NCBI RefSeq assembly: GCF_000165425.1
Contig: NW_001798968.1
Span: 60,728-124,727 of the forward strand
Length of the DNA stretch: 64,000 bases
Reading direction: 5' to 3'
Source of the DNA: Paramecium tetraurelia
Taxonomy: Eukaryota > Ciliophora > Oligohymenophorea > Peniculida > Parameciidae
Within the stretch, counting starts at the first letter, position 1. Every line of letters begins with the position of its first letter. Positions 36,918-48,278 of the stretch are shown in pieces. The notes under the pieces were generated by a model. That model did no database searches. It was given only the letters and a program-made list of their open reading frames with translations, and was not told the DNA's origin. The translations under genes and the position numbers were made by a program.

Positions 36918-38940
36918 TCATTATTTGTGATGCTTCTTGCTCTTATGATGACTTTTATGGTGCTTCTTTCCTTTGCTTTTGGATTTCTCCTAATCATTAA
37001 AATCATAATTCGGCTGAATTTCTCCAGGCTCAGGTTCATGCTCTTATTTCACATTTTTAGACTTTTCAGGTTCAACTTGACTGAGATCTTGTCTAACAGA
37101 GCCCTCTTCCTTTGATTTTTTTTCCTTCTTCTCCTTTTTCTCCTTCTTCTTTTTCTTCTTTCTCTCACTCTAATCTTTTTCAGAGGTTTATTATTATTAT
37201 TAAATAGGCTCTTCTTGAATTTGAGTAGATTATTATTATAATTATTATTGTTATTGTTATTATTATTGTTATGGTTATTATTATTGTTATTATTATTATT
37301 ATTATTGTTATTATTGTTATTAAATTTATTGGGTCTATTAAACCTACGATTATTATTATTATTAACTCACAATAGGTACGATAGGTATTTGCTAGGATTA
37401 GGTTTGTTATTATTATTATTACAGTTGCTGGAGAGTGGCCACAAATGATTCATATTGTGCTTTCTTTTACTCTTCAACCAAACCTGCTAGTTTAGGATTC
37501 TCTTGAATCTTTTAATTGATGATTGGTAACATCTCCTCATAAGATTTGTAATCAGGCAATGATTTTAATAATTTAATGTATCTTTTACACATCTTTTTAT
37601 ATCGTTTGCTCTGAATGTTGGATGACTACTTAATGTTTTCTTGGAAGTAACGATAATAATATTTTTTCTCATGAGATGGCATTTTCGTCCAGATCTAGTT
37701 ATCAACAAAGTAAGCTTCCACTTCCTCAAAGCTAACATTGGTCAACACCTTGACTCCCTTTTGTTAGAGATGCATCTTTAACTCCGATTTATAGAGCTAG
37801 TGGTTCTACTTTAAATTTGAAATGAAATCTTAAAACAACTCATGAGGTTGAGAGCCTGGTTGTCCGAGCATGCAAATAAATCTATCATCTTATTATATTG
37901 TCTATACAAATTAACCCCATTTAGTCTTATGTGTCAATAAGCCTTCTGCCAGGTGTTCCTAGAGCAATTCCCTGAAGTTGATCCTATTCTACCTGTATTT
38001 AGAGATGATTGACTATCTCCATTGTTCATAGAGCGGATTGATGACCTAAATTAAGGAGAGAAGGTACCTCTTCGAAAACTCCGAGAGCATCGATTGGCAA
38101 CATCTGTTACAAGAGTCTATCCTGACTGAATAACTTTAAGCACTCATCCCAAGTGGAACTATGACTTAAGACTCCTATTTCTATATGTCTTTGTAACCTC
38201 TTTCTGAAATCCTCAGTGGTAGTTTTGCGACTCTCCTTCATCAGCTCCTACTCTTGCTTATATAACTTATCTAAATAATCCTGGAATAAATTTTCCCTTT
38301 CCTTTTCATCAGGGATTGCTTTCCATCTTGCATCTGTAACAAGATAACTTTATACTTTCCATAACTTTATGTCCGAAGAGAGGATCTTGTGTTCCTCCAA
38401 CATCTTCATAAAATCCTCCTTTGCCATGCTCAATTTGGTTTTGTTCTCCTCCTTCTCTTGTTTCTTCATCTCCTCCAAATACTGATTGTAGATCTTCTTC
38501 TTATGACTGATACTCCCTATGCATTTCCATCTTGAATCACTTTGCAATTGCTTCACAACTGAATCCCACTTTACGCTTGAAGTAATCTTATTATCCTTCA
38601 GTAATTGCGTGAATTAGTCAATCGGATTTGGCGGGATGATGTCCTCTTCCTCACCTGATCTGCACTAATATAATATATCCATACGTATCTTGCTCTTCCT
38701 CTGGCTTCTGCCATTTACTCTCCCTTGTATTGCGATTGTACCAATAAGGCTTACCATCCTCTGTCAAGTATTGTTACCATTCTTCTTCTACTTCAGATTC
38801 TTCATCTTAAAGACACTCTGGTTTCTCCCACTAGGATTGGCCTGTCTTCACGTTGTAGTAATAAGTCTATCCGTTGGCAGAAGAGTGCTTTGACCAATAT
38901 CCTCTCTCGTTGTCCCCTTCCTTCTCGATGCTATCCATTA
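36918..38940 (-). CDS. PRP40-like U1 snRNP factor with WW and FF domains
   Basis: Pre-mRNA processing factor that bridges the 5' splice site and branch-point complexes. Two N-terminal WW domains are visible: GYWSKHSSANGQTYYYNVK...QWEKPE and EWQQYLTEDGKPYWYNRNT...KWQKPE. A run of FF-type helical domains follows (NPIDQFTQLLKDNKITSSVK, SDSRWKCIGSISHKKKIYNQ, TDARWKAIPDEKERENLFQD, SHSSTWDECLKLFSQ). Introns of 25 and 22 nt are inferred. After the FF region comes a long glutamine tract, then a Lys/Glu-rich block, and a His/Lys end (KKHHKSHHKSKKHHKQ). The frame ends at TGA 36918-36920. The WW-WW-FF order is diagnostic. The polyglutamine and charged tail are not part of the usual family layout. Confidence 0.9.
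37183..37440 (-). repeat. polyglutamine tract written mainly in TAA codons
   Basis: Within PRP40, the plus strand shows TTA/TTG triplet runs; on the coding strand these are TAA and CAA, giving blocks of up to about 16 consecutive Gln interrupted by Pro, Leu, Thr and Ser. In the standard code most of this would be stop codons. Confidence 0.9.
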
Positions 38941-39017
38941 AATTATTTTAAATAATAATAATTTCTTGCATGAAATATATGAACTGACATATTAAAAAAT
39001 TCAAAATCAAATAATAA

Positions 39018-40168
39018 ATGGAAAATTCAAAATCAGAAATTCTTCATTGGATCAACACCCTTCTAAAAGTAATGAATTCAAAATAAGATAGACAAATTTT
39101 ACTAAAATAGAACAACTGGGCAACGGTGTAGCATACTGCAAACTACTTAATTTGATTGATCCAACTTGTTTGAATTCTACTAAAATTGTACTAAAAACAA
39201 AAACATAAATTGATCACATCAGCAATCTCAAGCTCTTCCAAACTGCAATGTAGAAACTTCATATGAAGAAACAATTTGACATTGACAAAGTAAGCAAGTG
39301 TTATTTCCATGAAAATTATGATCTAGCCTTATTCTTAAAGAAATAACACTCCCTTAGGTTCTCTAGCATAAATAAAGAAAACACATCCATCAACAATTCT
39401 ATAATTTATGAAAATCATCCCAATATTCTTGAAGAATAATAGACCTCAGATGATAATTTACTTACTTAAATAGCATCTATAATGTAGAGCGTAGATTCTG
39501 CTGAAACAAAAGTGTTACAAACTATCAATTTATTGAAAACCCACAATTTTATCAAAAATAATCCTCAGTTTATTGATAATAAACCTCTGTATGATACTAC
39601 TAATAACATCTTTAATATGTTCAACAATCAAAATGTTTTTAATAAAGATAATCTATTCAAAACAGATTCTAAAAAACAACAATCTCTTGAATAGAATAAT
39701 AATTTGTTATGTGAAACTCCAGAAATGCTCCTTGATCCTCATCAGAATAATGAAGACATATTTGATCATCAATCTTCATCTAAATTGATCATGAAAATTC
39801 AATCATAATCGAAGATATAATAGGAAATTAAAAAAGAAACTCCAAACTTTTGTGAATCTCCATTTATATAATAACCATAATAAAATAGTCTGGCTGATTT
39901 TATCAAGTCAGAAAGTAAATAGTAACAACAATACATGCAATAATACTCTTTATAAAAACAATTGCAAATGTAAAATCAGATCAATACTAATCCACCTTAA
40001 GAATACCAATCTCCATTTCGAGAGTAGATTATTCAATTATCTTCATAAAAAGAGATATTCAATTAGATTACAAATCCTTAAGTGTTTTCTTCATGTTAAA
40101 AAGAAACATCTTAAAACAACTCTGTATTCTATTCATGCAAAGATAAAGGAGCAATAATTGAAGAATGA
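39018..40168 (+). CDS. EB1-type calponin-homology protein without obvious EB1 tail
   Basis: About 375 residues. The N-terminal CH domain reads ILHWINTLLKTNFTKIEQLG, NGVAYCKLLNLIDPTCLNST and IDHISNLKLFQTAMQKLHMK, close to the microtubule plus-end-binding domain of EB1. One intron, 39069-39091 (23 nt), joins LLK to TNFTKIEQL. The rest is Asn/Gln-rich low-complexity sequence (NNIFNMFNNQNVFNKDN, QQQQYMQQYSLQKQLQMQ) and I see no typical EB1 coiled-coil dimerisation domain. The frame ends at TGA 40166-40168. It is probably a microtubule-associated protein of the EB1/CH family, possibly a divergent or monomeric form. Confidence 0.75.
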
Positions 40169-40367
40169 TAAAATATTAATTATAATTTCATTTTTAACTT
40201 CAATCACAAACCCGTTTTCAGTTTTCCTTAATTTATTACATCTCCTCAATCATATTCTATAAGTAGCCAACATATAACATAGAAACAATATTGTTTTTAT
40301 TATATGCCTAAAATCATAATTATTAAAGAGTTAAGTTAAGAACATTTTATATATATAATAATATATT

Positions 40368-41579
40368 ATGTAAGAAAAGTAACAATCTTCTTATTGGTCT
40401 AAAATGTTGGAGAATTAATAATAAGAGAGACAATAAAATGATTACTAATCTAAATAGGATCAAGAATAAAGGAAGCAGAGGTACAAATAAGAATTATAAA
40501 CTGATATGATGCTCCATCAACAGAAGAAATAAGTTTAATAAAATTAAAATCAACAACTGGAATCCATAACGTTAGAGACTTTAAGATAGAGAGAATCCAA
40601 GAAGATGAAGGAAATGGAAGAAAGAAGGATCAAGTAAATCCAGACCAGTTTGGATAATCTCAATAATCTAATGATTAAAAAGAAAATGAATTTGGAGAGA
40701 TCTTATCAAAATTAATAATTAGATAAGGAATTTATTAGATAAGAATAGATGAAGGCAATGAAAAGCATAGAGGAAAAAAAATAGAAAAAAGAAGAAGAAG
40801 CAAAATTACTAAAAGTTACATATGATGATATGATCAATAATAAAAGAAGGATGAGAGAGGAATTACAATAACATACTTAGCCATCAATTCCAACTTTAAC
40901 AAATGAAAATAATAAGGTGAAAATAGATACAAAGAAATATTAGGAGGAATTAAAAACCTAACTAGAATAGAAATAAAAATAAATGGAAGAATTGAAAATG
41001 AAAAAGGTTGAAGAAAGACAAAGAATAGAATAGAAAATTGAATTTGAAAAATAAAGAATGATGGAGAATAAACTAAAAAATTATTAAACTTATAAGTAAT
41101 ATGAGACTGAGAATTACGAATTGTTATAAGATCGAAAATATTAATAGAATAGTAATCCTTAAGAATTGAGATTACTTTAAAATTCATTTGAAAGTAAATT
41201 GCCAAGAATTTACTAAGACAATTATTAACCATCTGAAAGAAAAAGACAGTTAGCCTTACTTGATCGAGATCTACTGAAATATTAAATATTACAATAATAA
41301 TAGTAAATAATAGATAAGAATCATTCAACAATCAATTAAGCTAAAGTTAATTATTAAGATGAAGCAGTATCATAAACATCAAAACAAACAAAATAATCTA
41401 AATAGCTTTCGAATAATTTCATTTAACGCGAGTAACCGTAATAAGCCTCAACTCCCTCTCAAAAATCAAGGAATTCCAACCTTATTCCAAATAACCCCAT
41501 AGACTATTTGAATTAAAAACAACATGCTCCAAAAAAAAGAAGTTTTAACATTGTTACAGGAATTGTCACTCTTAATTGA
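40368..41579 (+). CDS. coiled-coil protein, unknown function
   Basis: Intronless frame of 403 codons, open only if TAA/TAG are Gln, which is used very heavily. It begins MQEKQQSSYWSKMLENQQQE and is mostly Lys/Glu/Gln coiled coil (ESKKMKEMEERRIKQIQTSL, MKAMKSIEEKKQKKEEEAK, MEELKMKKVEERQRIEQKIE). It ends with a basic stretch, KKRSFNIVTGIVTLN. The frame closes at TGA 41577-41579. Coiled coils of this type are frequent in ciliate basal-body and cortical proteins, but nothing specific can be assigned. Confidence 0.7.
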
Positions 41580-41960
41580 TAAAACTCTCTTTTTTACTCA
41601 ATTGTAAATGTATTTAAATAAATATAATAATATCAATTTATAATATTAAACTTAGAAATTTTAATTATTTAATCAAAATATCTTATAAATCATTTTTATT
41701 GATAGATGAACTTTTTTTGATAGATAATCTGATTATATATTTATTCATAATAAATATTAATAAAATCTATTAGAAATTAATGGAAAAAGATAGTTTTTTT
41801 TTTTCATAAATTCTGAATTAATACCTCATTCAAGTTTACCTCTCAATTAGAATACATTTTACTTAAATAAAAGAATAAAAATTTGTATGATTTAATAACA
41901 ATGATATCAAACTGTTAAAATAAAAATTGTTGAAAATCATAATTATTACTAAATGCATTA
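41580..41960. other. intergenic stretch between convergent genes
   Basis: About 380 bp, AT-rich, with T and A runs. No gene seen. Confidence 0.5.
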
Positions 41961-44900
41961 TCATAATAGTTATTTTATTATTTGATTAAACTTTTTAAGA
42001 ATCTCTCTATTCTTATTAATCTTGGATTCCTCTTTGGTGATCTTGGCTTCCATCTGTTTAGCTTTTTTAATAACCTCTTTAGGGACACCAGCTATTTATG
42101 CTACATTGGTGGCAAAACTTTTTTCTGCTACTCCTTCAATTAATTTGTATTTAAAAACAACTTAATCCTTCTCTTAATAATGCTTCATAACACATTATGA
42201 AATATTCTTAAACAATGCAAATTCATCTAATAAGATATGATAATGTGTAGCAAACAAAGTCATAGGTTTAGTTTTATCTGATAGGAATCTAAGGACAGCA
42301 GATGCCAGAGCTACTCCATCATAAGTTGAAGTTCCTCTACCTAATTCATCTATGATGACTAAACTTCGTGAAGTGCAGTTATCTAGTATAGTTTTAGTTT
42401 CTTCAAGTTCAATAAAGAAGGTTGACTTTCCTTCTAGTAATCTATCAGTGGCTCCAAGTCTACAAAAGATCCTATCAAAAGGAGTCAAAGTAAAAGATTA
42501 GGCTGGTACAGCACATCCAATTTGGGCTAAAATAATAGAGACACCAATCAATCTTAATAAGGTGGATTTGCCACTCATGTTCGGTCCTGTAAGTAAAAGA
42601 GTATCAATAGAGCCAGTAAATTTGATTGTGTTTGGCACCCATTCAACATCTTTATTTTATAATAAACAAGGATGATACGCTTCAATCAATTCACACCTCT
42701 TTGCACTTTCGTCTTGAATAATTTATGGAAAACAAGATACTTTTTATTCATTCGACACCAGAGCCAAAGAAATTCTAAGAAATAAACAAATATAATTACA
42801 GACAGTCAGCTTCTGAGAGATAGGAGATCAATTAAAAGAATTCTTTTCTATGTGAATAAAATTTAGTGAAGTATTCATTGATAAAGGGGAGTAGTTTTTA
42901 AGATAATTCATCTTCTACCTTTCTTAACTTATATAATTATTCTTCTATGAATGTAGTCTAAAATCTTTGAAATCCTTATCTTTTGGAAGTGATAATTAAT
43001 TCTTTTGGTTTTTAATTGCCTTCCAAATATTTCTCAGGTATTTCTAATTAATATTTCATTCTTGCATGAGTGTAAACAATTTCAGGACATTTCAATTTCT
43101 TCTTCCACTTTTCAAGTTCATCTTGAAGGGAATCAGTGATTTCATTTAACCTATCTAATGTCTGATCATATTCTGGACTTACTCCCTTAACAGGTTTTGG
43201 TTCATTATCATCCATAGTCATACACTTTTCCAATTCATCAAGTGAGTCTTTCAAAATCTTAGCATTTTATCTATAATTTAGGATTTCCTTCAATTTTTTA
43301 GATTTAAGTTATTTTATATCTTAATCAAAGATCTTAAATGCCTCAGCAGCCTATCTAATATGACTCAAAACATTCTTAATTTCCTTCAATTTAGTTTTCC
43401 CAATACTCTCACCTCCAGTAATGGGGACAGCCTTTAATTTGTGAGAATGAATAGTATTAAAACACTTAATGATGGCACGTTCTATATCAGGTAATGATTT
43501 GATTCTTCTTTGAAATTCTGCACATTTAGGTATTAAATTAGTTAATTCTTGTACACATTCCTATCTCTCTATAATTAGTTTGTAGTTCTATAATGGACTC
43601 TAAACCCATTTAGTAAGTAGTCTCTTAGCAGGAGCAGTAGCACATCGATTCAAATAATCAAACAAACTACCTGCAGTAGTGATTTTAGTTTGTAGATTCA
43701 CATTAAATATTTCCAAGCTTTCTAAGGCTTAGGAATCTAAATAAAGATGAGTGTTATGAGTGAAATTGGAATCAAGAAAATTGAATTTACCTCTTCTGTA
43801 AACTGAATCGCTAATTAGTAGTTATCTCAAGTAACACAGTAAGAGATACAAAGATTATGTTGAATAATAATAAGAATAAAAGCTAGATTCATCATCCTCT
43901 TTATCTTATTACTTTTTTTCATGATAAAATTGTTTCTCCAATTCTATTAGTATATTAGGATAATCCTAACTCAATTAATAATTCTCAACACATTTTTCTT
44001 CTCTTATCTCTTGTTTTGAATCTGAATACAATCCTTAATTGATATCAATATCTATTTTTTGTTCAGATTACTCTTTTCGACTAGGAATTACAATTCCATC
44101 AAATAGTTTTTAATTTTAATCATTTTTACCTTTAACCACTTCCATATATTCAATTTTAAATTATTGGAATATGAATTCACAATCTTTGAATGATTTTTTG
44201 TAAATAATGATAGTAGGATTACATATATTTCTAAAATTATATAACTTGAATAAATTACTTGAAAATCTTTTCGATTTCAGGTGGTGTCTTACACAGTATG
44301 ACTTCTACAGGTTTAGTATTATAAATAATAGATCTAAGATGATTGGATTAAGCATCATCGAAGAATTGATCAAATGTAAAAAGATTGGTCGTACAATCAA
44401 CAATAGAAACCCCATAAATATATGTATGTCCTTTTAAATTGACAGGTGCTTTTGAGCAAACCAATACTAATAGATTCCTTTATTCATATGTTTCTGCATC
44501 CCCCAAGTCTTATAGAGTGCCTCTACTTATCATTTAGGTAATTTCTCTTCTCACAACTTCACCATCCTCTTTGTTAGCCACATCTGCTTTTTCCAATTAT
44601 TCAATCATTATTATTTTGTGTCCTTTCTCCAACAATGCTCTTTAATATATGGGCAATTGATTATCATAGACTGTTACACAGGGTCTATCCTTTCCCCAGA
44701 ATCCCAAGTATCGATTGAACATTTTAGCAACAATAATGGCATCGTTGTACATTACAGCTATCCATCTACCACATCGAAAGAATATCATAGAATCTAAATG
44801 GTTTTTCTTAGCATTCCAATACTACCTGAACATTGGTGGTAACTTTTGATATTGATCATTTGGGATGTCAATTGTGGAAGGATTGTAATCTGGTTCATCT

Positions 44901-45325
44901 GGTCGTCTCCCTTCTGAATCTCGAATGTGTTCAGGTTGCATGAAAATGGGCAAGGTTTATTCAGCTAATTTATAAAATTCTTCATCTCCTTTGTTATGTT
45001 GTTACTCTTCTTAACAAGATTCTTGTTGTTACTATTATGGTTATTATTCTGTTTTTTTGGGTTGTTTCTTTTATCTGGTTCCCTTTGATTTCACATTAGT
45101 ATGGGATTGCCTTTTTTTGTTCTGTTTCTCATCTTCAGAACTAGGTTGAAGTTCAGAAGAAGAGGATTCTTTTTATGCTTAAGGCGTGTAATCATCATCA
45201 TCTTCATCATCAGCTTTCTTCAAACGACGAGACGACCTTTTTCTATTGGTTGATTTCTTCCTCTATTGCTTCTTTGATATTTCAAACAATTCATCATCAT
45301 CATCTTCTTTCCCATTCTTACGCAT
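41961..45325 (-). CDS. MSH6-like MutS homologue lacking the Phe-X-Glu motif
   Basis: DNA-repair ATPase family, about 1,120 residues. The N-terminus is basic and acidic ([20 protein letters not shown], then [10 protein letters not shown]) with a Gln tract. MutS domain I follows: [20 protein letters not shown], then [14 protein letters not shown] where mismatch-recognition proteins have GKFYELYHMDA, so Phe-X-Glu is missing (codons 44756-44764). The connector contains VVRREITQMISRGT. The C-terminal ATPase has Walker [13 protein letters not shown], then [20 protein letters not shown], Walker [18 protein letters not shown] and LFATHYH. The last helices ([18 protein letters not shown]) are also conserved. 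No PIP box is seen at the N-terminus. It is an MSH6-type protein by overall order. Without Phe-X-Glu it may be a partner or a specialised paralogue. Small introns in the middle were not checked base by base. The frame ends at TGA 41961-41963. Confidence 0.87.
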
Positions 45326-45377
45326 TTTGATTTGCTACCAAAATATTTCTTTAATTTAATTTTAAATTCCATCCTTA

Positions 45378-45815
45378 ATGTCCTCAGAAAGCAATAAAAA
45401 GCCTATAGTCATAATCCCACAAACCACTATGAACATTCGCAGGTTGGAAATTGAATAAGTGGATCAGAGTGATGACCTCGAAGCCTCATCAGAAAAAATC
45501 TCAGAATAGCAATCAGATGACCCCTTTTTAAATTTTGTTGCCTCATATTCACTCTTCACCAATAATTCAGAAGATACTCAATTAGATCTCACTTAAGTGC
45601 TACAACAACTCAATGATAAGATTTAAATCATGAAACCACCATCGAATCACTTATTAGACTTTCATTAGTAATTATAAATTAAAGAAAATCAAATAAATGA
45701 ATTAGCAGACACTCTCAAATAATTACCAGACTCTAAACTCCTTTCTTGTATTCAAGATGTTGAGAAGTAAAACTATCCTCACATTATCTAGACTTTACTA
45801 TAGACTATCAGTTGA
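45378..45815 (+). CDS. hypothetical small acidic protein
   Basis: Intronless frame of 145 codons from ATG 45378 (MSSESNKKPIVIIPQTTMNI) to TGA 45813-45815. It is rich in Asp, Glu, Ser and Gln (QVDQSDDLEASSEKISEQQS), with helical heptad-like segments (LDFHQQLQIKENQINELAD). It is transcribed divergently from the MSH6-like gene, only about 50 bp away. No family is recognised. Confidence 0.6.
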
Positions 45816-46204
45816 TTTTCAAGAAGAATTGCGCACTGCCTAAAAACTAAGAATTGTTTGATCTACAAATATATATTTTATATATTCATTCATAATCAAT
45901 AATAATTTATTATATTTTTTATCTACTCTAAATTACAACTCTTAAAATTACCCTTTCTCTCCATCTCCCCATAAAGCAAATGAATTTAAATTAACAGACA
46001 TGACTGAAAAACTATATATGTAAAACCATTGTAATAAATACTGGAATTCTGTATTTCAGAATGTTATGATAAATAATGGAGTCAAATGTAGTCAGATATA
46101 TACATCTTTAAAATTTCTTGGAGTCTCGTATGATTTTATCAAATTTTTTATAAGATTTATTTAACGATTCAGTAAAATTAATATAATATAACATCATATA
46201 GTTA
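45816..46204. other. intergenic stretch, nothing recognised
   Basis: About 390 bp of AT-rich sequence. No gene or element supported. Confidence 0.45.
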
Positions 46205-46438
46205 TCATGATTAAGATAAATAAGCAGCAGGAGTAATATTTGAACTTTGAGTCTATCTTTTAGAGTATAAGGAATTTAAAGTTGCAGGTTCTAGAACTGG
46301 TACATCCACATATTTATTTGAATTGTAATCAAACATTCGAACAGTTTTCGATATGTCTAAATTTTTAGCATTTTATTTGTATTTATCTCCTTTAATCTTA
46401 TTCTTATTGTTGTTGCAACAAGTTTGAATGATCCCCAT
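46205..46438 (-). CDS. small, probably N-myristoylated protein
   Basis: 77 codons, too short to notice under the standard code. It starts MGIIQTCCNNNKNKIKGDKY: Gly at position 2 fits N-myristoylation, and the two cysteines could be palmitoylated, so it may sit at a membrane. The rest is polar (TVRMFDYNSNKYVDVPVLEP, TQSSNITPAAYLSQS). The frame ends at TGA 46205-46207. No family is recognised. Confidence 0.55.
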
Positions 46439-46522
46439 TTTTTTATCAGAGCAATTTAAAAAAACTTAATATATTAATATATTAAAACATTAATATCAAA
46501 ACTAAAAAAGTGAGGCGTAATA

Positions 46523-46916
46523 TCATATTGCTGTCAGAGAATTTGATCTTAATCTTGATATAGTTTTTTTTTAATTTGGATTTTGAATTGCACTTTTAAT
46601 CCTTTATCGACTATGCGTAGTGCTGCAAGAAGGCATTCTTTTCAAAGGGCTAATGCAAGTCGAATTTCGAGGTGATTCTTAATCTAAATAAATAAAAACC
46701 ATCTAAAAACCTTAAAGCAGTTCCAAAATGCGATGTTGCAACAGAAACTAAGTGTCACAATCGGTAATAGACGCTCTCAGCACGAAATCATTTTGAATCA
46801 ACATATCTTGTTTGAGAAAGTAAGGTACCTTTGATCATTCCCTTTTGTTCATAGGAAATCAAATTCTTCTGGTACAACTAATATAGTGCAAACAACACTT
46901 CGCTCTCGGTTGCCAT
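46523..46916 (-). CDS. hypothetical small protein
   Basis: Starts MATESEVLFALYQLYQKNLI, then after a 22-nt intron (GTACCT...CAAG) reads DMLIQNDFVLRASITDCDTQ. A second, frame-neutral 27-nt intron (GTTTTT...TTTAG) may lie after LLQ. The C-terminal half is basic and Ser-rich (STCISPLKRMPSCSTTHSRQ, SRLRSNSLTAI) and ends at TGA 46523-46525. It has about 115 residues and no known motif. The clean splice-restored frame makes a real gene likely. Confidence 0.55.
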
Positions 46917-47650
46917 ATATATTAATTAATTATAATATATATAATTATACCCTAGATGTGTCATAACAATAAGAAAACCACTTTAATTGTTAAAACATAA
47001 AATTGAACAATTGCTTAATTACACCATTATTTTGTAATTTAAAAAAAGAAAAAATTCTCTAATTTGAATAAATCAATTGGCAAACTCTATAAAAGAAATC
47101 AATATTAATGCAGGAATTGAATTAAGGATATTTTTAGATAAATTTTGAAAGATGTGTTTTATGTAGGCATCATAAAAAGATTTAATTGACATCAATATAC
47201 GATAGTCTTTATACTGCCTTTCACGATTGATCTTGTATATAAAGAATAAATTAAGGGGAATCTTGAAGTTAAATTAGCAGTATTAGAATAATCTACATAT
47301 ATAGGATTTAATTATGATATTGGATCTTAATAATTTCCATCTCTTAAATCAGTGATTAATGATTTATTGATTGTAAATTTAATAATACTAATGACTTAAA
47401 ATTCTTATTTTTAAGGATTATTTTGCTTTAAGAAATATGTGAAAGTTGTAGAAACCAATAACTAGTTTTTGATCTAAAGTACAAGATAATACCATAGTAA
47501 ATGGATTAATAGATTATATAATATTCTAATTAAATAATGAATCCGACTTTCAAAATAGTAAAGAAGTTCAATTATCGGCGTAAAGAAAATCGTCAAATGA
47601 GACCCATCTAACCATTTTCCCCATAGAGAGTAAATGATGTGAATATATAA
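46917..47650 (+). other. mostly non-coding, with a coding-like stretch at 47130-47530
   Basis: The first 200 bp are AT-rich and featureless. From about 47130 one frame reads DVFYVGIIKRFN, then a TGA, then TIVFILPFTIDLVYKEQIKG, GSQQFPSLKSVINDLLIVNL and KYVKVVETNNQ up to a TGA near 47535. The composition looks protein-like apart from the single internal TGA. It could be a decayed gene, or exons I cannot join. No family is recognised. Confidence 0.3.
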
Positions 47651-48210
47651 ATGGATTCTCAAGTTGATAATAATAAGAAAAATAAATATGATTAGGATGA
47701 AATTAAGGACTCTACTCCTCTTAATAAAAAAAATCTAATTCCGAGTTTTTAATATTCGAGATCGACCAACTAACCAAGTAAAAACAATTTTTATCAAACA
47801 CCGCCTGAAATTCCTAAAAAATTACCTTAATTATTTTTGCCATTCGTACTCTCATTTATTGTAAATTTGGGATTAGGGATTGCTATTTTTGCAACCTAAG
47901 GTGATCAAACAGCAATCATAGTCTTTGAAGTTTTTATGTAATAATCATCATATTCCTAAGGATTCTTTTAAATATTATTTCAGGGGCCTATTATTACACT
48001 AAATCAACAGAAATCATAGTGACTAGACCAAAATGTTTCTACATTTTTTTCGGAACAATACTTGCAGAATTCTTGTGTTTATTTATCTAACTTCTTATTT
48101 CCTGGATAACAAAAGCTAGTTTTGCGATATAAATACCAAATATAATCTCGGTGACTATTTTCTTATTATATTTTTACTATAAGAGAAAACAGTATTATTA
48201 AGATGAGTGA
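47651..48210 (+). CDS. small multi-pass membrane protein
   Basis: About 178 residues. A hydrophilic N-terminus (MDSQVDNNKKNKYDQDEIKD) is followed by four hydrophobic segments: FVLSFIVNLGLGIAIFA, IIVFEVFMILLNIISGAY, FYIFFGTILAEFLCLFIQLL and ISVTIFLLYFYY. One 23-nt intron (GTAATA...CTAAG) joins FEVFM to ILLNII. It ends YKRKQYYQDE at TGA 48208-48210. The layout resembles small tetraspan proteins but there is no signature residue set; the family is unknown. Confidence 0.65.
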
Positions 48211-48278
48211 AGAAAATGAAGTAGAATATTTAAGGTGAATGAAAGAATAAATTAAAAGTTAGAATTTATATAAAAAAC

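Noticed and set aside
37248..37448. Leu-rich plus-strand frame that looks like a signal or membrane segment
   Set aside because: It is the complement of the TAA/CAA polyglutamine tract in PRP40.
40834..41331. 165-codon hydrophobic frame on the minus strand
   Set aside because: It is antisense to the Lys/Glu/Gln coiled-coil gene at 40368-41579; the reverse complement of such codons reads as Phe/Leu/Ile.
47474..47662. Minus-strand frame containing WGKWLDGSHL, resembling a MORN-like unit
   Set aside because: No second unit, no GGG.Y motif and no splice pattern nearby; judged chance similarity.
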